Shown in pieces: positions 41,351 to 49,442 of a DNA stretch of 64,000 nt. The translations under genes were made by a program, and so were the position numbers. The notes under the pieces are model-generated. The model worked only from the letters and a program-made list of their open reading frames with translations. It made no database searches and was not told where the DNA came from. Every line of letters begins with the position of its first letter. Positions within the stretch are counted from its first letter, which is position 1. This DNA comes from Maricaulis sp965242785 (GTDB lineage: Bacteria > Pseudomonadota > Alphaproteobacteria > Caulobacterales > Maricaulaceae), in assembly GCA_965242785.1 (NCBI GenBank), contig CBDETA010000003.1:558001-622000 (forward strand), given 5' to 3'.

Positions 41351-42715
41351 ATGACTGAATTTCATGCCGAGACCGCACTCCTGCCCAACGGCTGGGCTGA
41401 CCGGGTCTCGTTGCAAGTCGACGCGGCCGGAACCCTGACACGGATCACCCCGAACAGCGAACCGGCACCGAATGCGAGACGCCTGTCCTGTCTTGTGCCC
41501 GGCATGGCCAACCTGCACTCGCACAGCTTCCAGCGCGCCATGGCCGGCCTCAGCGAAGTGCGGGGTCCGGGCACCGACAGTTTCTGGTCCTGGCGGCAAT
41601 TGATGTATGCCTTCAATGCCCGCCTCAGCCCGGAACACATCCAGGCGATTGCCGGTCTGGTCCAGGTGGAAATGCTGGAAGCCGGGTTCACCAGTGTCGG
41701 CGAATTCCACTATCTGCACCATGCTCCGGACGGCTCGAGCTATGACGATCCGGCGGAAATGTCCGCCCGCATCTGCGCAGCGGCGGCCACGACCGGTATC
41801 GCCCTCACCCTCCTGCCCGTCTTTTATCGCTGGGCCGGTTTCGGCGAACAGCCGGCCAGCGAAGGCCAGCGCCGCTTCATCACCGATCCGGACCGTTATC
41901 TCGACCTGCATGCGTCGGCTGCGCGCCATGCCGCCCGGCTCGACCACGCGCAGATCGGCATCGCCCCGCACTCCCTGCGCGCCGCCTCCATCGGTGACAT
42001 CGAGACCCTGACCGACGCGCTTTCGCCTGCTTGCATCCACATCCACATCGCCGAACAGGTGAAAGAGGTCGAGGACTGCCTGGCCGCCACCGGAGCTCGC
42101 CCGGTGCGCCATTTGCTGGACAGTCTGGATATCGATCCGCGCTGGTGCCTGGTGCACGCCACCCACATGGACGCCAGCGAAACCCGCGATCTGGCCCGCT
42201 CGAGCGCGGTCGCCGGCCTGTGTCCGCTCACCGAAGCCAATCTGGGCGACGGCCTTTTCCCGGCGCCCGAGTTTCTCGCCGCCGGCGGCCGCATCGGCAT
42301 CGGTTCGGACAGCCATATCCGCATCGATCTGGCCGAAGAAATCCGTCTGCTGGAGTACGGCCAGCGCCTCACCCGCAAACAGCGCAATGTCCTCACCGCC
42401 AGCGGCACCAGCACCGGACGCACACTGTTCGATGCCTGTTTGGCAGGTGGCGCGCAGGCCCTTGCACAGCCGGCTGCAGGACTGGCGACGGGTCAGCGCG
42501 CGGATTTCGTTGAACTGGACCGGGATGATCCCGTCCTGATCTCACGCACAGGTGATGCGATGCTGGACAGCTGGTTGTTCTGCGGCAGTGCACGCCAGGT
42601 AAAATCGGTCTTTGTGGCCGGACACTGCCGGGTCGAGGACGGCCGCGCCCTCGCCCGCCATGACGTTGAGCGCGAATGGAAGCGTACGCTCAAATCCCTG
42701 CTGGAGGAGGCCTGA
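41351..42715 (+). CDS. hutF: Formimidoylglutamate deiminase
   Basis: Fourth step of the five-step pathway: N-formimino-glutamate to N-formylglutamate and ammonia. The 454-residue amidohydrolase has PGMANLHSHSFQRAMAG (zinc HxH), IHIAEQVKEVEDC, LVHATHMD and IGIGSDSHIRID. The start at 41351 gives MTEFHAETALLPNGWADRV, matching known HutF N-termini; an ATG five codons earlier lacks a good SD. hutC overlaps its stop. Confidence 0.95.
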   Translation: MTEFHAETALLPNGWADRVSLQVDAAGTLTRITPNSEPAPNARRLSCLVPGMANLHSHSFQRAMAGLSEVRGPGTDSFWSWRQLMYAFNARLSPEHIQAIAGLVQVEMLEAGFTSVGEFHYLHHAPDGSSYDDPAEMSARICAAAATTGIALTLLPVFYRWAGFGEQPASEGQRRFITDPDRYLDLHASAARHAARLDHAQIGIAPHSLRAASIGDIETLTDALSPACIHIHIAEQVKEVEDCLAATGARPVRHLLDSLDIDPRWCLVHATHMDASETRDLARSSAVAGLCPLTEANLGDGLFPAPEFLAAGGRIGIGSDSHIRIDLAEEIRLLEYGQRLTRKQRNVLTASGTSTGRTLFDACLAGGAQALAQPAAGLATGQRADFVELDRDDPVLISRTGDAMLDSWLFCGSARQVKSVFVAGHCRVEDGRALARHDVEREWKRTLKSLLEEA

Positions 42716-43458
42716 TGAGCCGTAGCATTGCCGACATCCAGCTTGATGGCGAAGGTCCGGCTTATGACCAGGTCAAGCGCGCCATCACTGCCCTGATCCG
42801 ATCGGGTAGTTGGAAACCGGGTGACCGCCTGCCGTCTGAGTCCGAGCTGTCCGACAGCCTGTGCATGGCCCGCATGACCGTGAACCGGGCGCTCAAGGAG
42901 CTGACCGAGGAGGGCCTTCTGGTACGCCGCCGCCGGGCCGGCACTTTCGTTGCCCAGCCCGATGCTCCCGCCGCCATCCTGCAGATCGTCGACATGGCCA
43001 GTGCCATACCGGCGCGGGGCGAGATTTACGGCTATCGCTGCGAGGTCAACGAGACCGTGCCGGCACCGGACAAGATCGCCAAACACATGCGCCTGCCGCT
43101 GGGGGCCAGGATTCAGCATGTTGAGTGCCTGCACACCGCCAATGGCGAGATCGTCGAATACGAGCAACGCTGGATCAATCTCGCGCTTCTGCCGCAGGCG
43201 GCCCGCGCCGATTTCAGCGAACGCGGGCCCGGCGGCTGGCTGCTGCGCGCGGCGCCCTGGACCGAGGCGGAACACACCGTCTCGGCCGTCAATGCCTCAC
43301 CGGAACTGGCGCGAAAGCTGGGCGTGCCCGTCAATGCCGCCCTGCTGATCCTGGAACGCCGCACCTTCCAGGGCGAAGACGTCGTCACCTATGCCCGCCT
43401 CATCCACCCGGGCACGCGTCACTCCATGACCGAACGCTTCGGCCCCGAAGCGGAGTAG
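42715..43458 (+). CDS. hutC: GntR-family histidine utilisation repressor
   Basis: Repressor of the hut genes that responds to urocanate in characterised species. It has 247 residues: an N-terminal winged helix with QVKRAITALIRSGSWKPGDRLPSESELSDSLCMARMTVNRALKELTEEGLLVRRRRAGTFV split over residues 19-80, and a UTRA ligand domain to the end. It starts in the hutF stop (TGATG) behind GGAGGAG. Its likely site is at 41297. Confidence 0.93.
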   Translation: MSRSIADIQLDGEGPAYDQVKRAITALIRSGSWKPGDRLPSESELSDSLCMARMTVNRALKELTEEGLLVRRRRAGTFVAQPDAPAAILQIVDMASAIPARGEIYGYRCEVNETVPAPDKIAKHMRLPLGARIQHVECLHTANGEIVEYEQRWINLALLPQAARADFSERGPGGWLLRAAPWTEAEHTVSAVNASPELARKLGVPVNAALLILERRTFQGEDVVTYARLIHPGTRHSMTERFGPEAE

Positions 43459-43461
43459 CGC

Positions 43462-43488
43462 TTTCCTCCCCACGCTGTGGGGAGGAAA
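43462..43488. terminator. Bidirectional hairpin between hutC and the serine hydrolase gene
   Basis: Perfect 12-base arms TTTCCTCCCCAC / GTGGGGAGGAAA with loop GCT, exactly between two convergent genes. The sequence also resembles the terminal hairpins of the palindromic repeat family. Confidence 0.75.
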
Positions 43489-43493
43489 CCCGG

Positions 43494-44687
43494 TTATTCC
43501 ACCACCGCCGCCATCAGGCGCCGGATGAATTCATTGCGCTCACCGGATTCAATCCAGCGCACCACGGCGACAATGTCATTCTCCGGGTCGATATAGATCA
43601 TGTTCGCCCCGGCCCCGAGATAGGCAAAGGCGCTGGCCGGAGCCTCCTCCACCGCAATCGAGGCGCGCGGGTCGTCCGGGGCGTTGAGGAAGAAATTCAT
43701 ATAACCATAGGACCGCATCACATCCGTCGGCATGGTCGCTGCGGTGTAGAATTCATCCGGAACCAACTGCTCACCGCCCCAATTGCCACGGCGCAGGCCC
43801 AGAAGGCCGAACCGGGCCTGATCATAGGCGCTCAGCATCATGCCGCCACCCCAGTGGCCACCGCCGGAAACCGACTGCATCAGCGTGCCGTCGATCTCGA
43901 CAAAACTGTTCTCATAGCCATGCCATTCCCAGGTCCCTGAAGACCCGATCGGGTCCATGATCCGCGCGTGCAGTACCGCCGGCAGCGGCTGTTGCCAGAC
44001 ATGCAAACCGGCCAGCGCCAGCGCATTCACCCGCACATCATTGTATTCCCAGGCCGCACCCGGTTGCGGCGGTCCGGCGACCAGATCGCGGGCGGGATTG
44101 TCGCGCGCCGGACGGTCCGCCCAGGCCGGCTTGTCCCACAACGTGCCCCACCAGCCGGAGGTCTGGCGCAGCATCTGGTCCCAGGTGATCGGCGTGTTGT
44201 GGTCGGTGTGGAATAGCGGGTCATCGACATCACTGGACACCGGGTCGCTGACATCACCGATCAACCCGTCGGCCACGGCCAGCCCGATCGTGTGGGAGAG
44301 GAAGGATTTGGAGATCGAGAAGGTCATGTCGACCCGGTCCACCTCACCCCATTGCGCCACGATATAGCCGTCGCGCAGGATGATACCGGTCGGCTCTCCG
44401 CGCGGCCGCAGCTCGCCCAGCGGGCTGGAATGCGGCTCGAACGCCCAGGTCAGCGGCACCATCAGCGTCAGGTCGCGCACATCAATGCCATCATAGCCCT
44501 CCGGCGCGGAGGTTTCGTTGGCGATGGCAAAATCGATGGCGGCCTGCAGCCCGTCCGGGTCGAAACCCATCTCGGCCGGCGAACGGCGCTCCCAGTTCGC
44601 GTCGCCGCGCGGCGGCACATAGTCCTGCGCCAGGACGGGACCGGCCATAAGCCCCAGGGCCAGAGCGGCGGTTGCCAGGTGTTTCAT
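43494..44687 (-). CDS. Serine hydrolase, beta-lactamase/penicillin-binding-protein fold
   Basis: Exported class-C-type serine hydrolase of 397 residues with signal peptide MKHLATAALALGLMAGPVLAQ. The nucleophile motif is in TFSISKSFLSHTIGLA (Ser-x-x-Lys) and the second-motif Tyr in WEYNDVRVNALALAGL. Proteins of this type include esterases, D-aminopeptidases and amidases; a role in beta-lactam resistance is not implied. The ATG at 44687 is eight bases from GGGGAG. It follows the TonB receptor by 14 bases and is probably in its operon. Confidence 0.85.
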   Translation of the reverse strand: MKHLATAALALGLMAGPVLAQDYVPPRGDANWERRSPAEMGFDPDGLQAAIDFAIANETSAPEGYDGIDVRDLTLMVPLTWAFEPHSSPLGELRPRGEPTGIILRDGYIVAQWGEVDRVDMTFSISKSFLSHTIGLAVADGLIGDVSDPVSSDVDDPLFHTDHNTPITWDQMLRQTSGWWGTLWDKPAWADRPARDNPARDLVAGPPQPGAAWEYNDVRVNALALAGLHVWQQPLPAVLHARIMDPIGSSGTWEWHGYENSFVEIDGTLMQSVSGGGHWGGGMMLSAYDQARFGLLGLRRGNWGGEQLVPDEFYTAATMPTDVMRSYGYMNFFLNAPDDPRASIAVEEAPASAFAYLGAGANMIYIDPENDIVAVVRWIESGERNEFIRRLMAAVVE

Positions 44688-44701
44688 GTCCATGTCTCCC
44701 C

Positions 44702-46702
44702 TCACCCGGTGATCCGGATGCCCAAACTCATGCGGCGCGGCTCCCCGGGAAAATACCGGTCGGCGCCGAAAGCATAATCCGCCCGTTCCGCATAGGCTTC
44801 GTCAAACAGATTGCGAAGACTGGCAAAGGCTTGCACGCGCTCCCCCAGCCGGTGGTGCAAGCGCAGATTCACCAGATCATGCCCCTCATAGCGCTGCGTG
44901 TTCGCGGCATCGGTGAAGTATGCGCCGATATGCTGCCACTCCACGCCCAGCCGGGTCGCGCCGGTCACCTGCCAATCCAGACGGGCCGTCCACAGCCAGT
45001 CCGGCGCGCTGTCGACCCGGTCGCCCTTGCTGACACTCTCCGACGCACGGCCCACCGGCCGGTCATAGGCATAGGTGTGCTCGGCCCAGGTCGCGGTCAG
45101 ACCCAGCTCGACAGTTCGCGTCACCGGCCAGGCGATATCGAACTCCACGCCTTGATGGTCGGTCTGTGCATCGGTGACGTTGAACCCGTCCGCATCGCGA
45201 AAGAAGACATTGCGCTTGTGCATGGCAAAACCCACGACTTCCAGGCGCGCCCCGCCCAGGCTGCGGCGATAGCCCAGCTCCAAACTGTCGATCTCCTCCG
45301 GGTCAATTCCCTCAGGCGTCTGCCCGGGCTGCAGCCGGTAAAGCTCGGCCGTCTGCGGCGCTCTCACGCCTCGCGCCATGCGCGCGAACAGGACCGCCGC
45401 CTCATCCAGCGCATAAACCGCTCCCAGGCTGGGTGCCAGGGTCACATAATCATCGCTCCGATCCGGCAGCCGCAGGAACCGCCCCACCGATCCGTCTGCC
45501 AGGTGGTTGTCATAGTCAAACCGCGTCGCTTCCAGCCGTACGCCCGCCGTGACATCCAGCCGTTGCGTCACCTGCCAGCGTGCCTGCGTGTACAGCGCCG
45601 CCACATCCGCCGTGACGGTGTAGTCATAATGGTCGCCCTGCACGAAGGAGAAGATCGTCGGCCGGTCCTGGTATTCATCCAGCCAGCCGCGCGTGTGCTC
45701 CAGGTCCAGCCCGAAGGTCCAGTCCACCGCACCGCCTCGCCGCGACAGGGCGCTTTGCACGCCCAGGCTCTGATGCCCGCTGGTTTCCAGCGCTTCGGAC
45801 GGCAGGAAATGCATCAGGAAGTCCATGCTGTTGGCCCGCGCATAAGGCGTGAGCGACCAGGTCCAGCCCTCCGCCAGCGGAGCGCTGACACGCAATGCGA
45901 TCCGTCCGGCCTGAGCATTGCGGAAGGCCTCCGGGTCCGCATTGCCGCGGGCGATCGACCGGTCGCGGTAGTCGCTGGCATAGCCCGCCGTCTCCTGCTC
46001 CAGCAGCACAAGGCCCGCTGTCAGACGCCAGTCCACACCTCCCGCCTGTCCATCGGCCCGCACCAGGGCGCGGACATGATCCAGACCGGCCTCATCGCGC
46101 CAGCCATCCTCGTGCAGACCGGAGACCGCCAGCAGGCTGGAGACCTGGTCGCCTGGCCGGGCCAGGACAAGCTCGCCGCGCCGGCGGCCGAAACTTCCCG
46201 CTTCCAGTACCAGGCGCGAGCGGGTGTCCTCCGGCGCCGGGGTCAGCGTATTGACCAGACCGTGCAGCGCGTTGGAGCCAAAGAGCGCCGGTCCCGGACC
46301 GCGCACCACTTCCACCCCGCCCGCCAGCGGACCCAGATCCTCGAACAGACCATTCACATTGGCAAAGCCGGCTGCGCGCAGGGGCACGCCGTCTTCCAGA
46401 TAGAGGAAGGACCCGGCGCCGGCACCGCCAGTCAGGACCGGGGAGCGGATCGCCGTCAGGTGCTCGGCCCCGTTGCCGCGATGGATGAAGACGCCGGCCT
46501 GGCGATTGAGCAGCTCGGCCGGGTGCTCGGCTGCGACATCGGCGATCTCCGCCGCATCGATCACCCCGACCGAAAGCGCTGCTGCAGACCGGGTCTCGCC
46601 CAGCCGGTCTCCGGAAACGATGATCACCTCGTCAGGTTCCGGCTGCGCCATCGCCGCCGGACTCCCAATCAGGCACAGGGCCAGACACCCCCAATTGCGC
46701 AT
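44702..46702 (-). CDS. TonB-dependent outer membrane receptor
   Basis: Outer membrane uptake protein of 666 residues. It has a signal peptide (MRNWGCLALCLIGSPAAMA), a TonB-box-like EVIIVSGDR near residue 25, a plug domain with LLNRQAGVFIHRGNGAEHLTAIRSP, LYLEDGVPLRAAGF and EVVRGPGPALFGSNALHG, and a long beta-barrel ending in an aromatic-poor GIRITG. It begins 37 bases after hisIE on the same strand and is followed by the serine hydrolase. The substrate is unknown; no riboswitch is visible upstream. Confidence 0.9.
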   Translation of the reverse strand: MRNWGCLALCLIGSPAAMAQPEPDEVIIVSGDRLGETRSAAALSVGVIDAAEIADVAAEHPAELLNRQAGVFIHRGNGAEHLTAIRSPVLTGGAGAGSFLYLEDGVPLRAAGFANVNGLFEDLGPLAGGVEVVRGPGPALFGSNALHGLVNTLTPAPEDTRSRLVLEAGSFGRRRGELVLARPGDQVSSLLAVSGLHEDGWRDEAGLDHVRALVRADGQAGGVDWRLTAGLVLLEQETAGYASDYRDRSIARGNADPEAFRNAQAGRIALRVSAPLAEGWTWSLTPYARANSMDFLMHFLPSEALETSGHQSLGVQSALSRRGGAVDWTFGLDLEHTRGWLDEYQDRPTIFSFVQGDHYDYTVTADVAALYTQARWQVTQRLDVTAGVRLEATRFDYDNHLADGSVGRFLRLPDRSDDYVTLAPSLGAVYALDEAAVLFARMARGVRAPQTAELYRLQPGQTPEGIDPEEIDSLELGYRRSLGGARLEVVGFAMHKRNVFFRDADGFNVTDAQTDHQGVEFDIAWPVTRTVELGLTATWAEHTYAYDRPVGRASESVSKGDRVDSAPDWLWTARLDWQVTGATRLGVEWQHIGAYFTDAANTQRYEGHDLVNLRLHHRLGERVQAFASLRNLFDEAYAERADYAFGADRYFPGEPRRMSLGIRITG

Positions 46703-46739
46703 GCTTCCACTCCCGGTACGCCTCCGGGCGGAGGCAGGA

Positions 46740-47369
46740 TCAGGTCTGGGGCTTGTTCGCCCTCACCGCGTGACGCCGCCGCAGCACCGCAACCACATCA
46801 TCCAGACTCAGATCGCGCGATTCCAGCAGCACCATGAGGTGGAATAGAAGGTCAGCCGCCTCGCCTTTCAAGGCTGCCTTGCTTTCCGACACAGCCGCCA
46901 TCGCCACTTCCACGCCTTCCTCGCCCACCTTCTGGGCCGGACGCTTGGGCGCGCGCGCCATCAGGGAACCGACATAGGAGCCCTTCGGCTTATCCTTCTT
47001 GCGCTTGCGGATGATCGAGCGCAGATGTGCCAGGAAGCCCAGGCCCGGTGCCGGATCATCGCCGAAACAGCTGACCGTTCCGGTGTGGCAGGCCGGCCCT
47101 TTCGGCTTGACCTCGACCAGCAGCGTATCCTTGTCGCAATCGGCCGCGATGCTGACCAGCTTGAACGTGTTGCCCGAGGTCTCGCCCTTCTTCCAGAGCC
47201 GCTGCTTGGAACGGGAATAGAAATGCACCTTGTTGGTCTCAAGGGTCTGAGCCAGCGCTTCTTCATTCATATAGCCCAGCATCAGGACCTGGCGCGTCGC
47301 CACATCCTGTACAATCGCCGGGATCAGCCCGTCGGACTTTTTCCAGTCCAGGCTCGTTGCATCGATCAT
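46740..47369 (-). CDS. hisIE: Fused phosphoribosyl-AMP cyclohydrolase / phosphoribosyl-ATP pyrophosphatase
   Basis: Steps 2 and 3 of histidine synthesis in one 209-residue polypeptide. The HisI part (about 1-110) has LMLGYMNEEAL, FYSRSKQRLWKKGETSGNTFKLV and GPACHTGTVSCF with its metal-binding cysteine and histidine. The HisE part (about 115-205) has KVGEEGVEVAMAAVSESKAALKGEAADLLFHLMVLL. The fusion is the enterobacterial form; alphaproteobacteria usually have separate genes. It overlaps hisF by four bases and ends the his genes. Confidence 0.95.
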   Translation of the reverse strand: MIDATSLDWKKSDGLIPAIVQDVATRQVLMLGYMNEEALAQTLETNKVHFYSRSKQRLWKKGETSGNTFKLVSIAADCDKDTLLVEVKPKGPACHTGTVSCFGDDPAPGLGFLAHLRSIIRKRKKDKPKGSYVGSLMARAPKRPAQKVGEEGVEVAMAAVSESKAALKGEAADLLFHLMVLLESRDLSLDDVVAVLRRRHAVRANKPQT

Positions 47370-48133
47370 GGTCTGACTCTGATTCCCTCAGCATCGAGAT
47401 AGGCCTTCAACTGGCCGATTTCGATGACCCCCTTGTGAAACACGCTGGCTGCCAGCGCACCATCGACATTGGCCAATTCAAGCACCGATTTGAAGTCCTC
47501 TTTCCGTCCGGCGCCGCCCGAAGCGATCAAAGGTGTGGAACAGATTGTCCGCGCCGCCTGCAATTGCGCGATGTCATAGCCTTCGCGCACGCCATCCATG
47601 TCCATGCAGTTCAGCACCACCTCACCGGCACCGCGGTCGATGCCCTCGGCAATCCAGTCCAGCGTCGCGCGCGGCACGGTGACCGTCTTGTCCGGATCAC
47701 CGGTGTATTGATGCACCCGCCAGACCCCGTCGATGACCCGGCTGTCCACACCCAGCACCACGCACTGGCTGCCAAACTCGGCCGCCAGCGCATCGATCAA
47801 CCCCGGCGTTTCCAGTGCCGGCGAATTGATCGAGATCTTGTCCGCCCCGGCAAACAGCCGGGCCCGCGCATCCTCGATCGAGCGGATCCCGCCAGCAACG
47901 CAGAACGGGATATCGATCTCGCGCGCCACCCGGCTCACCCATTCCGGCTCCACCGTGTCACCGCGCGCGCTGGCCGCGATGTCGTAGAAGACCAGCTCGT
48001 CGGCCCCTTCCATCGCATAGCGACGGGTCAGATCGACAATGTCCCCGACATCCTCGTGATTGCGGAATTTCACGCCCTTGACCACCCGGCCATCGCGCAC
48101 ATCCAGACAGGGAATGATCCGCCGGGCTAGCAT
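47366..48133 (-). CDS. hisF: Imidazole glycerol phosphate synthase, cyclase subunit
   Basis: The barrel subunit that uses ammonia from HisH to form imidazole glycerol phosphate and AICAR. It has 255 residues, beginning MLARRIIPCLDVRDGRVVKGVKF, with IDRGAGEVVLNCMDMDGVREGYD and the phosphate loops GGIRSIEDA and ASGGAGRKEDF. It overlaps hisA by seven bases and hisIE by four. Confidence 0.97.
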   Translation of the reverse strand: MLARRIIPCLDVRDGRVVKGVKFRNHEDVGDIVDLTRRYAMEGADELVFYDIAASARGDTVEPEWVSRVAREIDIPFCVAGGIRSIEDARARLFAGADKISINSPALETPGLIDALAAEFGSQCVVLGVDSRVIDGVWRVHQYTGDPDKTVTVPRATLDWIAEGIDRGAGEVVLNCMDMDGVREGYDIAQLQAARTICSTPLIASGGAGRKEDFKSVLELANVDGALAASVFHKGVIEIGQLKAYLDAEGIRVRP

Positions 48134-48849
48134 GCCAGCGCCTCCGCCAGGCTGAACCGGCCTTCAAACAGCGCCTTGCCGGTGATCGCGCCGGCAACAC
48201 CCGCCAGCCGCAACGACACCAGATCCTCCAGCGAGGACACCCCGCCCGAGGCCTGCCAGCCGACCTCCGGATAGTGTTCCACCAGCCGCCGATAGAGCGG
48301 CAGGTTCGGTCCGGACAAATCTCCGTCCCGGCCGATGTCCGTTACCAGCGCATGTTTCAGCCCGGACCCGGCATAGGCCTTGATCACATCATCCAGCGTC
48401 GTCTCGACCAGATCGGTCCAGCCCTTCAGCGCCGGGCGATACTGCCCCCCCAGACGCTTCACATCCAGCGCCAGGGCGATGCGCTCGGGGCCATAGCGCT
48501 TCAGCCAGGCTTTCACGCGCTCCGGCTCGGTCACGGCCAGCGATCCGACGACCACCCGGTCAACGCCGTGCGCAAGCAGGCTTTCAATGTCCTCACCCTG
48601 GCGCACACCGCCACCGGTCTGTACGCGCAGGCCCGTCTCGCACACTTGTTGGATGACACGGCTTTGACGTCTCTGGCCGTCCCGCGCGCCACTCAGATCC
48701 ACCACATGCACCCATTCCGCGCCCATCTCGCCATAGCTCGTGGCCACAGCAACCGGGTCATCGCCATAATCGGTCACAGCGGCGAAATCGCCCTTGAGCA
48801 GGCGCACAACACGACCGTCGAGAAGGTCAATTGCCGGATAAAGAATCAC
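48127..48849 (-). CDS. hisA: ProFAR isomerase
   Basis: 1-(5-phosphoribosyl)-5-[(5-phosphoribosylamino)methylideneamino]imidazole-4-carboxamide isomerase, a beta-alpha barrel of 240 residues. The GTG at 48849 gives MILYPAIDLLDGRVVRLLKGDF and overlaps the hisH stop (GTGA). Other signatures are VHVVDLSGARDG, GGGVRQGEDIESLL and ASGGVSSLEDLVSL. Longer readings to 48921 run into hisH. Confidence 0.95.
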   Translation of the reverse strand: MILYPAIDLLDGRVVRLLKGDFAAVTDYGDDPVAVATSYGEMGAEWVHVVDLSGARDGQRRQSRVIQQVCETGLRVQTGGGVRQGEDIESLLAHGVDRVVVGSLAVTEPERVKAWLKRYGPERIALALDVKRLGGQYRPALKGWTDLVETTLDDVIKAYAGSGLKHALVTDIGRDGDLSGPNLPLYRRLVEHYPEVGWQASGGVSSLEDLVSLRLAGVAGAITGKALFEGRFSLAEALAC

Positions 48850-49442
48850 GTATAAGCTCTCGCAAAATTTGAAAGAATACGGGCACCGACCTTGCCGGAG
48901 CGTTCGGGGTGGAACTGGCATCCCGCCACATGGCCCTGCCGCACGATCGCCGAGACCGGCGCGCCATAATCACAACTTGCCCGCGTCACCGAACCGACCG
49001 GGACATAGAAGCCGTGCACAAAATACGCATGGCTCCCCGGCGTCACCCCGCGCAGCAATTCCTCGTCAAAGGCAAAGCCTTCCAGCGCATTCCAGCCCAT
49101 GTGCGGCCAGACCAAGGGCGCCTGGGCCGGCAGTCGCTCGACCTGCCCCGGCAACAGTCCCAGACCGTCCACATCGCCTTCGGCCGAACGTTCGAACAGG
49201 ACCTGCATGCCCAGACAAATCCCCAGCAAGGGCCTGTCATCTTGCGGGAAGAACCTGTCCCAGCCCCGCTCCCGCAAGCGCTGCATGGCCGCCTTCGCCG
49301 CGCCGACGCCCGGCAGGATCAGCCGATCGCAGTCACCGGTCTCGGCCGGGTCCCGGATCACTTGATGGCGCAGTCCCGCCCGCTCCAGCGCAAAGCGCAC
49401 CGAGGCGATATTGGCGCAACCGGTATCGATCAGCCCGATCAT
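48846..49442 (-). CDS. hisH: Imidazole glycerol phosphate synthase, glutaminase subunit
   Basis: Class I amidotransferase of 198 residues that feeds ammonia to HisF. It has MIGLIDTGCANIASVRFALERAG, the oxyanion/nucleophile block LLGICLGMQVLFERSAEG with catalytic Cys, and the C-terminal His/Glu in GCQFHPERSGKVG. The ATG at 49442 overlaps the hisDB stop (TGATG). Confidence 0.95.
   Translation of the reverse strand: MIGLIDTGCANIASVRFALERAGLRHQVIRDPAETGDCDRLILPGVGAAKAAMQRLRERGWDRFFPQDDRPLLGICLGMQVLFERSAEGDVDGLGLLPGQVERLPAQAPLVWPHMGWNALEGFAFDEELLRGVTPGSHAYFVHGFYVPVGSVTRASCDYGAPVSAIVRQGHVAGCQFHPERSGKVGARILSNFARAYT

Noticed and set aside
43494..44687. A beta-lactam resistance gene
   Set aside because: It has the Ser-x-x-Lys fold but resembles general serine hydrolases and sits with a TonB receptor; resistance cannot be claimed.
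46720..46735. Hairpin GCCTCCG/CGGAGGC between hisIE and the TonB receptor as a terminator
   Set aside because: No T-run follows on the minus strand, so termination is not supported; it may still slow or shape the transcript.
46703..46739. A riboswitch upstream of the TonB receptor
   Set aside because: The gap to hisIE is only 37 bases, too short for a cobalamin or similar riboswitch.
44672..46837. A 721-codon open frame on the plus strand
   Set aside because: Antisense to the TonB receptor, which has signal peptide, plug and barrel motifs.
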